From assembly GCF_025685565.1 (NCBI RefSeq), contig NZ_JAGSYE010000003.1:806001-870000 (forward strand): 64,000 nucleotides of DNA, in the 5' to 3' direction. The translations under genes and the position numbers were made by a program. The DNA comes from Granulicella aggregans. GTDB lineage: Bacteria > Acidobacteriota > Terriglobia > Terriglobales > Acidobacteriaceae. Below the pieces are notes generated by a model. It made no database searches. It was given only the letters and a program-made list of their open reading frames with translations, and was not told the origin of the DNA. Shown in pieces: positions 1-7,125 of this stretch (position 1 is the first letter of the stretch; each line of letters starts with the position of its first letter).

Positions 1-1
1 C

Positions 2-1450
2 CGCGCCATTGAAGATCGCCTGTTGCCTGCCCGCGCGCTCACTGCGCTCTCCGGCTTCAAGCGCCTCATCGAAGATGCTCGCGCGATGCTCGGCACTGAG
101 TTCGCGGAGAAGCTGACGCAGGATGTGAGCGAGGAAGGTGCGGGCAATACAAATTTCGATCCGGCCGCGTTTGGTGCAGTCGAAGCCGAATCCGAAGACA
201 CTTCCTTCCCTCCCGTCGAAGGCAACGGTGCGGACACGTCGTTCGATACCAGCTTTAATTTCGGCTTCGACTTTGGTCCTAGCGAAGAGGTCTCGACCAT
301 CGCTGCCGAAAATGCAACTCTACCGGTTACAGATGCGGAAGCCGTATCCTTCAATCCCTTTGCTCCGGTCGTGCTTAAGTCGAACAAGCCACAGTTGAAG
401 CGCAGCGCAGCGGACTCCAAGCCCGCCTCCGCGCAGGACCGCGCCGCTGAGCGCATTATGGCGGACGAGAAGCCTGCTTTCCGTGCTCCGGGCGATCCCG
501 CCACGCTGCCCGAGTTGATCAAGTTCCTCAATGATCGCAGCGGCTACATTCGCGCGCTTGAAGAAGAGGCCACGCCCGAGAGCTTCTCCCGCATCGAGAA
601 CCTGAAGGAACTCGCCAACGCCGCGCAGGACGCCCAGGAGCGCGGCGAGACGCTGCATGAGTTCCTCGACCACGCCGCGCTCATCTCGGACGCCGATGGC
701 TACTCCGCCGAAGCTCGCGTGACGCTGATGACGCTGCACGCGGCGAAGGGTCTGGAGTTTCCGCTCGTCTTTCTGACTGGAATGGAGGAAGGGCTCTTCC
801 CGCACTCGCGTACCTTTACCGACCCCGTCGGTCTTGAAGAAGAGCGCCGGCTCTGCTATGTCGGCATGACCCGCGCCATGGATACGCTCGTGATGACCCG
901 TGCCCGCTATCGCCGCCGTTACGGCAGCGACATGCCGGAGGCCAGCGTTCCCTCGCGCTTCCTTGAGGAAGTTCCACAACGGCTGGTAGAAGACCTCGGC
1001 AGTCCCGGTCAGAGGCCTAGTTTCAACTCTGGTTACGGAAACTCCTACGGAAATCGTCCCGGCAGCGGCTCAGGCAGCCACGAAGACGGCGAACGCCACT
1101 ACAGCTACGAGGACGAAGACCAGAGCGGCAGCCGCAATCGGCCTGCTGCCGCGGGTAGTCGCCCGAGCGGCAGTTCCATGGACAATATTGCGAACTTCTT
1201 CGCCGCGCGCGGCCAGTCTGTCCCCAGTTTCAAGGCTGGGCAGAAGTTCTCCCGCCCCAAGCTCGACGTCCCCGCACCCACTGGAAAGACCGGCCTGCAG
1301 CAGGGAGTGCGCGTTCGTCACCCCAAATACGGCGAAGGAATGGTCTTTCGCCGCGAAGGGGATGGGGATGACGCCAAGATTACAGTACAATTTCAACAGC
1401 ACGGCGTGAAGAAGCTGGTGGAGAAGTTTGCCCAGCTCGAACGGCTCTAG
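2..1450 (+). CDS. pcrA: ATP-dependent DNA helicase PcrA/UvrD, C-terminal part (5' end outside window)
   Basis: This is the C-terminal part of a superfamily 1A 3'-5' DNA helicase used in repair and in removing proteins from DNA. The frame is open from the first full codon of the window, so the start lies upstream. Motif V (TLHAAKGLEFPLVFL) is at about 731-775 and motif VI (CYVGMTRA) at about 856-880. The tail after about 1010 is rich in Gly and Ser, and the last 50 residues (VRHPKYGEGMVFRREGDG) form the Tudor-like domain that binds RNA polymerase in PcrA/UvrD. An acidic, Phe/Asp/Ser-rich stretch at about 115-500, between LIEDARAML and LPELIKFLND, is longer than I expect for the family and looks like a disordered insert. 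Identification is firm; the choice between the names PcrA and UvrD is conventional. Confidence 0.93.
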   Translation, partial: RAIEDRLLPARALTALSGFKRLIEDARAMLGTEFAEKLTQDVSEEGAGNTNFDPAAFGAVEAESEDTSFPPVEGNGADTSFDTSFNFGFDFGPSEEVSTIAAENATLPVTDAEAVSFNPFAPVVLKSNKPQLKRSAADSKPASAQDRAAERIMADEKPAFRAPGDPATLPELIKFLNDRSGYIRALEEEATPESFSRIENLKELANAAQDAQERGETLHEFLDHAALISDADGYSAEARVTLMTLHAAKGLEFPLVFLTGMEEGLFPHSRTFTDPVGLEEERRLCYVGMTRAMDTLVMTRARYRRRYGSDMPEASVPSRFLEEVPQRLVEDLGSPGQRPSFNSGYGNSYGNRPGSGSGSHEDGERHYSYEDEDQSGSRNRPAAAGSRPSGSSMDNIANFFAARGQSVPSFKAGQKFSRPKLDVPAPTGKTGLQQGVRVRHPKYGEGMVFRREGDGDDAKITVQFQQHGVKKLVEKFAQLERL

Positions 1451-1522
1451 CCCTTCGCTCGCCAGCAACCATTCCGGATCACATCCGAAATATTTTAGAG
1501 AGATAAAGAGACCCGACCCTTC

Positions 1523-1678
1523 ATGGCGAACACCAAGGCAATCACCGACACACTCGAGCGCAAGAAGATCAAGCGCGCAGCACGCAAGGCAGCACCAGCC
1601 AAGGGACCGCGCGCAGGCGCACGCGGCGAGAACAAGCAGAAGCTCAAGAAGGCAGCCCGCGGTAAGAGCAAGCGGTAG
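1523..1678 (+). CDS. Small, very basic 51-residue protein of unknown function
   Basis: The 51-residue product starts MANTKAITDTLERKK and ends AARGKSKR; roughly a third of its residues are Lys or Arg, with Ala, Gly and Pro filling the rest. A purine-rich AGAGAGATAAAGAG lies just upstream of the ATG. It sits between the helicase and the permease, on the same strand. The composition resembles nucleic-acid-binding tails of histone H1-like or small ribosome-associated proteins, but I do not recognise a family. The opposite strand also has an open frame here, but without start context. Function unknown; that it is a real gene rests on composition and start context. Confidence 0.6.
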   Translation: MANTKAITDTLERKKIKRAARKAAPAKGPRAGARGENKQKLKKAARGKSKR

Positions 1679-1701
1679 TCTTACGCCGAGGAACGGGCGA
1701 A

Positions 1702-3333
1702 GTGGCGCGTGAAACCTGCCGCCGCTTCGCCTGTTTTCGTGTAGATTCTGAATACCAAAGAAAACTGAATATTCGGAGCGCCCCACTGCCCCGCCAAATC
1801 TTTCGCACGAAGTCGATCGACAAACTGATCTCGGACTCGGAACGGCCGGAGCACGCCCTCACCAAGACGCTTGGCCCGCTCTCTCTCACCGCCCTTGGTA
1901 TCGGCGCGGTCATCGGCTCCGGCATCTTTACCGTCATCGGCACGGCCATCGGCGGCAATCCTTCGAAGATCGCCGACTGGAAGGGCTCGCCGATCATCGA
2001 CCTGATCCTGCACCACGGGGCAGTCGCCGGCCGCCCCGGCGCAGGTCCTGCATTGGCGCTATCGCTCGTACTTGTAGCCATCGTCTGCGGCCTCACTGGC
2101 CTCTGCTATGCGGAGCTCGCCAGCATGATCCCTATCGCCGGCTCGGCCTACACCTACACCTACGCCACGCTCGGCGAACTGATCGCCTGGATCATCGGCT
2201 GGGACCTTATCCTCGAGTACGCCTTCTCCAACATGAGCGTCAGTGTCGGCTTCGCCGCGCACATCGTCGACCTGATGGACTGGCTTGGGATCCATCTCGA
2301 TCCCAAGTGGCTCTCGCCCGCCTATCTTCCGCTCGGTCTCCAGGACCTCGCCGGTAAAGACATCTTCCCCGAAGGCTGGCACTTCGGCTTCGATATCCCC
2401 GCCTTCATTATCGTCCTTCTGCTCACGGTCGTCCTCGTCCGAGGCATTCGCGAGTCCGCCCGCACTAACAACATCATGGTGCTGGTCAAGATCACGGCGA
2501 TTCTGCTGTTCATCGGCTTCGGGCTGTCGTTCGTCCACCCATCGAACTATCATCCCTTCTCGCCGAACGGCTTCTCGGGCGTGCTCGCGGGCGGGTCGAT
2601 CATCTTCTTCACGTACATCGGCTTCGACTCGGTCTCGACGGCCAGCGAAGAGTGCAAGAACCCACGCCGGGACGTGCCGATTGGCATTGTCGCCACACTG
2701 ATTGTCTGTACCATCCTCTACATCGGTGTGGCTGCCGTGCTGACGGGCATGGTGCCTTGGCAGTCGGTCGCAGGCGACGGCGCTCCGGTCGTCAATGCGC
2801 TGAAGCGCCTCTCGCTCACTCCGGGCGGAGGACGCCTGCATTGGGTGCGCCTGATCGTCGTGCTCGGCGCAATCGTCGGCATGATCTCGTCGATTCTCGT
2901 CTTCCAGCTCGGCCAGGCCCGCGTCTGGTTCGCGATGTCGCGCGACAAGCTTCTGCCTGACGTCTTCTCGCGCATACACCCCAAGTTCCGTACGCCCGCC
3001 TTCGCTACCTGGGTCGCGGGAATTCTGGTCGCGATTCCCTCGGGCCTCTTCGACGTCGGCACCTTCGCGGAGATGTCGAACATCGGCACCCTCTTCGCGT
3101 TCGTGCTGGTCTCCATCGGCGTGATGGTTCTTCGCGCCAAAGATCCCGCCCGTCATAGAGGATTCCGCGTCCCGTTTGGCCCGCTCATTCCCATCCTCAG
3201 CACGCTCTTCTGCATTCTGCTGATGGCTGGTCTGCCCGCGATTACCTGGGTACGATTCTTTGTATGGCTCGTGATCGGCCTGCTTGTCTACTTCTTCTAC
3301 AGCCGGAAGCGGAGCGAGTTCTACGAAGGCTAA
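1702..3333 (+). CDS. APC-superfamily amino acid permease
   Basis: This is an inner-membrane cationic-type amino acid transporter. The APC signature GIGAVIGSGIFTVIG lies in the first membrane helix, and about 12 to 14 hydrophobic segments follow, including the ICGLTGLCYAELASMIP and TYIGFDSVSTASEECKNP blocks seen in the CAT/YfnA group. The start is uncertain. A GTG at the listed position is preceded by GAGGAA with 8-base spacing, but the first 28 residues look unlike the family. An in-frame CTG at 1786 has GGAG 7 bases upstream (1775-1778) and would begin PRQIFRTKSIDKL, closer to the usual N-terminus. The stop touches the stop of the convergent hydrolase gene. Substrate cannot be read from sequence. 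Confidence 0.88.
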   Translation: MARETCRRFACFRVDSEYQRKLNIRSAPLPRQIFRTKSIDKLISDSERPEHALTKTLGPLSLTALGIGAVIGSGIFTVIGTAIGGNPSKIADWKGSPIIDLILHHGAVAGRPGAGPALALSLVLVAIVCGLTGLCYAELASMIPIAGSAYTYTYATLGELIAWIIGWDLILEYAFSNMSVSVGFAAHIVDLMDWLGIHLDPKWLSPAYLPLGLQDLAGKDIFPEGWHFGFDIPAFIIVLLLTVVLVRGIRESARTNNIMVLVKITAILLFIGFGLSFVHPSNYHPFSPNGFSGVLAGGSIIFFTYIGFDSVSTASEECKNPRRDVPIGIVATLIVCTILYIGVAAVLTGMVPWQSVAGDGAPVVNALKRLSLTPGGGRLHWVRLIVVLGAIVGMISSILVFQLGQARVWFAMSRDKLLPDVFSRIHPKFRTPAFATWVAGILVAIPSGLFDVGTFAEMSNIGTLFAFVLVSIGVMVLRAKDPARHRGFRVPFGPLIPILSTLFCILLMAGLPAITWVRFFVWLVIGLLVYFFYSRKRSEFYEG

Positions 3334-3906
3334 TCATTTTCCGGTGTAGCGTCTCACAGTAGGGGCGGGGTCTACACTACTTTCCCCGTTCGCTCCAACG
3401 TCCGTCCGGAATCCCCAGTCATTTTTCAACACCAACCCTTGTGGCTGTATGTCACCATAAGCAGACACCGTAATTCCCTGCCCCACCACAATCCCCACGT
3501 GCCCGTAGACCGGTCCATGCTCCTGCGCGATGACGTCGCCCGGCAACGCCCCGGTGCGAGGCATCGGAGCTGACCAGCCCTTGATGGCGATCTTTGGGTC
3601 GGCCCACTCATGCGCGCTCGGGTCGCGCGGAATCAAGCCAAAGTGTCCGCGCACGAACGGCCTCGGATGACCCGAATCCACGATCCAGTCCGCCACCGCC
3701 TTGTTGCACTTGTTGCTTCCCGGCCGGTACCATCCGTTCCACTTCGCCGCCTCATAAGCCGTATCGCCCTGATGACGAAGGGCGATCTCAGCAAGCGTTC
3801 CGGCAGCGGTCGGTGCAGACCGACGCACAAGAAGGATGACTGCCGCAACAGCTAGCAGCACCATGAGAATCGTGCCAACAAAAATCCTGCGTCTGGATCG
3901 GATCAT
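3334..3906 (-). CDS. Membrane-anchored CHAP/NlpC-like hydrolase candidate
   Basis: The 190-residue protein begins MIRSRRRIFVGTILM followed by a hydrophobic helix to about residue 28, so it is probably anchored in the inner membrane with its domain outside. The domain contains NKCNKAVADW, with a Cys in the position of the nucleophile, and later GDVIAQEHGPVYGHVGIVVG, with a His in the position of the CHAP/NlpC/P60 catalytic base. This arrangement suggests a cysteine peptidase or amidase acting on peptidoglycan, but the match is by motif only. The chosen ATG places the helix at the very N-terminus; the frame is open 21 codons further upstream without membrane-like sequence. The stop abuts the convergent permease. 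Confidence 0.62.
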   Translation of the reverse strand: MIRSRRRIFVGTILMVLLAVAAVILLVRRSAPTAAGTLAEIALRHQGDTAYEAAKWNGWYRPGSNKCNKAVADWIVDSGHPRPFVRGHFGLIPRDPSAHEWADPKIAIKGWSAPMPRTGALPGDVIAQEHGPVYGHVGIVVGQGITVSAYGDIQPQGLVLKNDWGFRTDVGANGESSVDPAPTVRRYTGK

Positions 3907-3934
3907 GACGAGATCGTACCGCAATCGCGGTGCC

Positions 3935-4417
3935 TCACTGTTGCCTTGTCCGAAACATCCTCGCGTCAAAATGGAACGGCTTCGGCTCGGCTCGCTTGAT
4001 CCTGGAAACGTCTGGATGATTTGGGTTTATCAAGAGACTCCACTCACCCTCGATCACCACCGATGGAACCATCATCGCAAGCGAACTCCCAGATGCAACC
4101 CAATCGTGCCCCATCTGACGCAATGCAGCGTGATCCAATCGCCGCCAATCCTCCGGCAGGTTCGCGGTCAGCTCCTCGCCCCGCTGCCGCAACTCAGACT
4201 CGTCAACAGGCAACTCGGCGCTAACGGAGACCAGGTTGGCGGGTTCAATGCCGATCTCGATGTGGACGAAGAACTCCATCGCGGCAAGCGACAGAGAAGT
4301 CGAGGTGTATACCATCGGTACTCCCGCTGGATTCCAGCGCCCCGAATACAGCCGTGCGCCTTCGCCCAGAAATGCCGCTTCAGCGAATCTCTTCAGGCAG
4401 ATACGCCACACCTGCAT
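3935..4417 (-). CDS. RES-domain toxin of a type II toxin-antitoxin pair
   Basis: The 160-residue RES protein has the family core near its N-terminus: EGARLYSGRWNPAGVPMVYT followed by TSLSLAAMEFFVH, giving the conserved Arg, Tyr and Glu of the active site. Characterised RES toxins degrade NAD+ (some use phosphate as acceptor), which halts growth. The ATG shares one base with the TGA of the upstream antitoxin (TGATG), so the two are translationally coupled with the antitoxin first, the usual RES/Xre order. Length is normal for the family. Identification is confident; the reaction is inferred from family members. Confidence 0.9.
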   Translation of the reverse strand: MQVWRICLKRFAEAAFLGEGARLYSGRWNPAGVPMVYTSTSLSLAAMEFFVHIEIGIEPANLVSVSAELPVDESELRQRGEELTANLPEDWRRLDHAALRQMGHDWVASGSSLAMMVPSVVIEGEWSLLINPNHPDVSRIKRAEPKPFHFDARMFRTRQQ

Positions 4418-4851
4418 CAGCTATAGATTCCGTAAGCGATCCGGCCCAGGATCGTCTCGACCGACCTTGTACCCGTATCCGTATCGAGCAGGTCAAGCGG
4501 CGATTGTCCTTCCAGCGCCCGATTCGGCTTCTGCAACCATGCAGACGCCTTACTCGCATCGCCCAACGTATCGGTCGCCGCCGCCACAATACGCGCCAGC
4601 CGCACCGTCCGATCGCTCTCTTCCGCCGAAAGCCGACCGCCGTTCGCGATCCTGCGATTCAGCGTCCGGTCGGAGATACCCACCACGCGCGCAAGGGTCT
4701 TGCGATCGATCGACAGCCCAGCCGCCAGCAGCGTCAGCGCACTTACCGGCAGCCCCTCGCGTGTCAGCAGGGTCAATTCGGAGTCGGAGTTAATGCGCCG
4801 CTTCAGCAGCTTGTGTCCGCCCAGCACCGAGGTGATCGCCGCAACCGTCAT
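4417..4851 (-). CDS. Xre/MbcA/ParS-type antitoxin for the RES toxin
   Basis: This 144-residue protein begins MTVAAITSVLGGHKLLKRR. Its central part (LARVVGISDRTLNRRIANG) reads as a helix-turn-helix of the Xre-like type, and its C-terminal 50 residues (GDASKASAWLQKPNRALEG, then SVETILGRIAYGIYS) match the toxin-binding domain once called DUF2384. It would cover the RES active site and repress the operon. The frame is open far upstream, but that extension runs antisense to the adenosine deaminase gene, so this internal ATG is the sensible start. The gene diverges from the deaminase across a gap of 57 bases, where the autoregulated promoter should lie. Confidence 0.88.
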   Translation of the reverse strand: MTVAAITSVLGGHKLLKRRINSDSELTLLTREGLPVSALTLLAAGLSIDRKTLARVVGISDRTLNRRIANGGRLSAEESDRTVRLARIVAAATDTLGDASKASAWLQKPNRALEGQSPLDLLDTDTGTRSVETILGRIAYGIYS

Positions 4852-4908
4852 ACGCCAATTGTCTTCTCTTACCAGCCATTTGGCAATGCCCCGTCGAGGA
4901 GAGTTTCC

Positions 4909-5994
4909 ATGCTGAGTACAACCATAGAATCGTCCAAAGCCATTAGACTTATAGCCATGCCGCAGAAGCGCACGAAAGCTAAGCCCGAGATCGATGTCCC
5001 CACCTGGCTGAAGGGCCTGCCGAAGGTCGAGCTCCATCTCCACCTCGAAGGCACCATTCTCCCCGCCACGCTGCTCGAGCTCAGCCAGCGCCACGATGCC
5101 CAGCCGCTCACCGCCGAGGACGCGCGCAAGCTCTACATCTACGAAAACTTCCTCGGCTTCATGGACTCCTTCAAAGCCGTCTCCGCCCGCCTCAAAGGCC
5201 CGGACGACTACGAGCTCATCACCTACAACATGGTCCGTGAGCTCGCCGCCCAGGGTGTCGTCCACGCCGAGGTCTACATCTCCTTTGGCATCATCTATTA
5301 CTGGAAGAATGCGGAGGTTGAGCCCTACGTCGAGGCCATCGAGCGCGGCCGCATCCGGGCCGAGAAAGAGTTCGGCACCACCATCTACTGGCTCATCGAC
5401 GCCGTTCGCCACTTCGGCGCGGAGGAGGCTTCGAAGGTCTTCCGCAAAGCCGCCGAGCTGCGCCAGCAGTATCCCAGCATCATCGGCATCGGAATCGGGG
5501 GCGACGAGGCCCGCGGCTCCGCCGACCTCTTCCGCGAGAGCTACGCCGAAGCCAAGGCCGCTGGTCTCCGTCTGACCGCCCATGCTGGCGAGACGATCGG
5601 TCCCGAAAGCATCTGGTCCGCCATCAACATCGGAGCGGAGCGCATCGGCCATGCCCTGGCCGCGCAACACGACCCGGAACTTCTCGAAGTCCTCGCCACC
5701 AAACAGATTCCGCTTGAGCTGAACATCACCAGCAACATCCGCACCGGCAGTTGCCCCAGCTTCGACGTTCACCCCGTGCGCGACTACTTCAACGCAGGCC
5801 TGATGGTGACGCTCAACTCCGACGACCCACCGATGTTCGGCAGCAACCTGCTCGAGGAGTACATCCTCGCGCACGACAAGTTCGGCTTCACGCTCGAACA
5901 CCTGCGTGAGTTGGCCGCCAACGCCGTTGAAGCGAGCTTCCTTCCCCCGGAACGCAAGCTGGCGCTGCTTCGGTCGGTCGAACTCTATAGCTAA
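4909..5994 (+). CDS. add: Adenosine deaminase family protein
   Basis: A metal-dependent amidohydrolase-fold deaminase of 361 residues. Visible motifs are VELHLHLEG (metal-binding His pair), LTAHAGET (His and catalytic Glu), ERIGHALA (His) and TLNSDDPPMF (metal-binding Asp). The usual role is adenosine to inosine in purine salvage; some relatives act on aminodeoxyfutalosine in menaquinone synthesis or on adenine, and this cannot be settled from motifs. The ATG used here follows GAGGAGAG with short spacing; a second ATG 48 bases downstream (MPQKRTKAK) lacks a ribosome site. No futalosine-pathway gene is next to it. Confidence 0.88.
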   Translation: MLSTTIESSKAIRLIAMPQKRTKAKPEIDVPTWLKGLPKVELHLHLEGTILPATLLELSQRHDAQPLTAEDARKLYIYENFLGFMDSFKAVSARLKGPDDYELITYNMVRELAAQGVVHAEVYISFGIIYYWKNAEVEPYVEAIERGRIRAEKEFGTTIYWLIDAVRHFGAEEASKVFRKAAELRQQYPSIIGIGIGGDEARGSADLFRESYAEAKAAGLRLTAHAGETIGPESIWSAINIGAERIGHALAAQHDPELLEVLATKQIPLELNITSNIRTGSCPSFDVHPVRDYFNAGLMVTLNSDDPPMFGSNLLEEYILAHDKFGFTLEHLRELAANAVEASFLPPERKLALLRSVELYS

Positions 5995-6111
5995 CGTGAG
6001 CGCCGATGATACTCGTTAACTGGCACCGTCCCCGCTCACGCCATGTCCGACGGTCTCAAACTTCTCTTTCCGCTATCGAGCGATCTGGTGCAGTTTAGAA
6101 GGATGAATTCC

Positions 6112-7101
6112 ATGAGCTACAAAGCATGGCGCGTCGAAACACCGTCGGGTCCGTTTCGCGAGGTCGATCTGCCGAGACCGTCTCTCGGTCACAATCAAGC
6201 TCTGGTACGGATCATGGCCAGCGGAATCAATCCCCTCGACGCCAAGATTCGCGCGGGACAAGCTACGCATGCAAGACAGCCGCTGCCCGCGGTCCTCGGT
6301 CTTGATATGGCGGGGATCGTGGAAGAGGCCTCTCCCACAACCACGAAGTTCAAAGCAGGAGATGAAGTCTATGGCATGGCCGGGGGAGTCGGAGGCCACC
6401 CGGGAACCCTCGCGCAGCTGATTGTCGCCGACGCCGATCTTCTTGCACGGAAGCCAACAAATCTGACGATGCGCGAAGCGGCTGCTCTGCCTCTAAGCTT
6501 CATCACCGCATGGGAGGGTCTCGTCGACCGCGCGAAGGTGCATGAAGGACAGGATGTTCTCATCCATGCTGGAGCAGGCGGAGTAGGCCACATCGCGGTT
6601 CAGATTGCGCTTGCCTTCGGAGCGAAGGTCTTCGCTACCGTCTCCCCGGATAAGAGAGAGATCGTCGAATCCTATGGTGCCGTTGCAATCGACTATCGCT
6701 CTCTGCCGGTCGAAGAATATGTGGCCACTCACACCAGGAACCAGGGTTTCGATATCGTGTACGACACGGTGGGCGGCACGACTCTCGACGCTTCCTTCTC
6801 GGCCGTCAAGCGCTACTCCGGCCATGTTTTGAGTTGTCTTGGCTGGGGCTCACACTCGCTTGCTCCCCTCTCGTTTCGGGGAGCTACCTACTCCGGGGTG
6901 TTCACTCTTCTGCCTCTGCTGACGGGCCTCGATTGCGCCCATCACGGGAACATCCTCACCCAGGCAGCGAGACTCGCAGAGCGAGGGCAACTGCGGCCAC
7001 TGCTCAGCCAGGAACAATTCACTCACGCCACCATCGAAGCCGCTTTCGAGAAGGTGCAGGCTGGTTCGGTGGGCAAAGTAGTTGTCGCCGAAACGAATTA
7101 A
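6112..7101 (+). CDS. MDR-family NAD(P)H:quinone oxidoreductase-like enzyme
   Basis: The 329-residue protein has the medium-chain dehydrogenase layout: a GroES-like N-terminal half (GINPLDAKIRAGQ, VLGLDMAGIVEEASP, GDEVYGMAGG) and a Rossmann half with HAGAGGVGHIAVQIALAFGA, the dinucleotide-binding glycine motif. Cys ligands for catalytic or structural zinc are absent, which points to the zinc-independent quinone oxidoreductase or zeta-crystallin branch rather than an alcohol dehydrogenase. The chosen ATG (MSYKAWRVETP) has AGAAGGA about 9 bases before it; an ATG 9 bases earlier would sit directly on the ribosome site. Substrate unknown. Confidence 0.85.
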   Translation: MSYKAWRVETPSGPFREVDLPRPSLGHNQALVRIMASGINPLDAKIRAGQATHARQPLPAVLGLDMAGIVEEASPTTTKFKAGDEVYGMAGGVGGHPGTLAQLIVADADLLARKPTNLTMREAAALPLSFITAWEGLVDRAKVHEGQDVLIHAGAGGVGHIAVQIALAFGAKVFATVSPDKREIVESYGAVAIDYRSLPVEEYVATHTRNQGFDIVYDTVGGTTLDASFSAVKRYSGHVLSCLGWGSHSLAPLSFRGATYSGVFTLLPLLTGLDCAHHGNILTQAARLAERGQLRPLLSQEQFTHATIEAAFEKVQAGSVGKVVVAETN

Positions 7102-7125
7102 ACCGCACAAAAATATGGGTATCTT

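Noticed and set aside
2059-3156. 365-codon minus-strand frame opposite the amino acid permease
   Set aside because: Rich in Asp, Glu, Arg and His with no fold or motif; the permease on the plus strand has clear membrane helices and family motifs.
4852-5901. Long minus-strand open frame continuing upstream of the Xre antitoxin
   Set aside because: It is antisense to the adenosine deaminase, has composition typical of a high-GC shadow frame, and the antitoxin family starts at the internal ATG.
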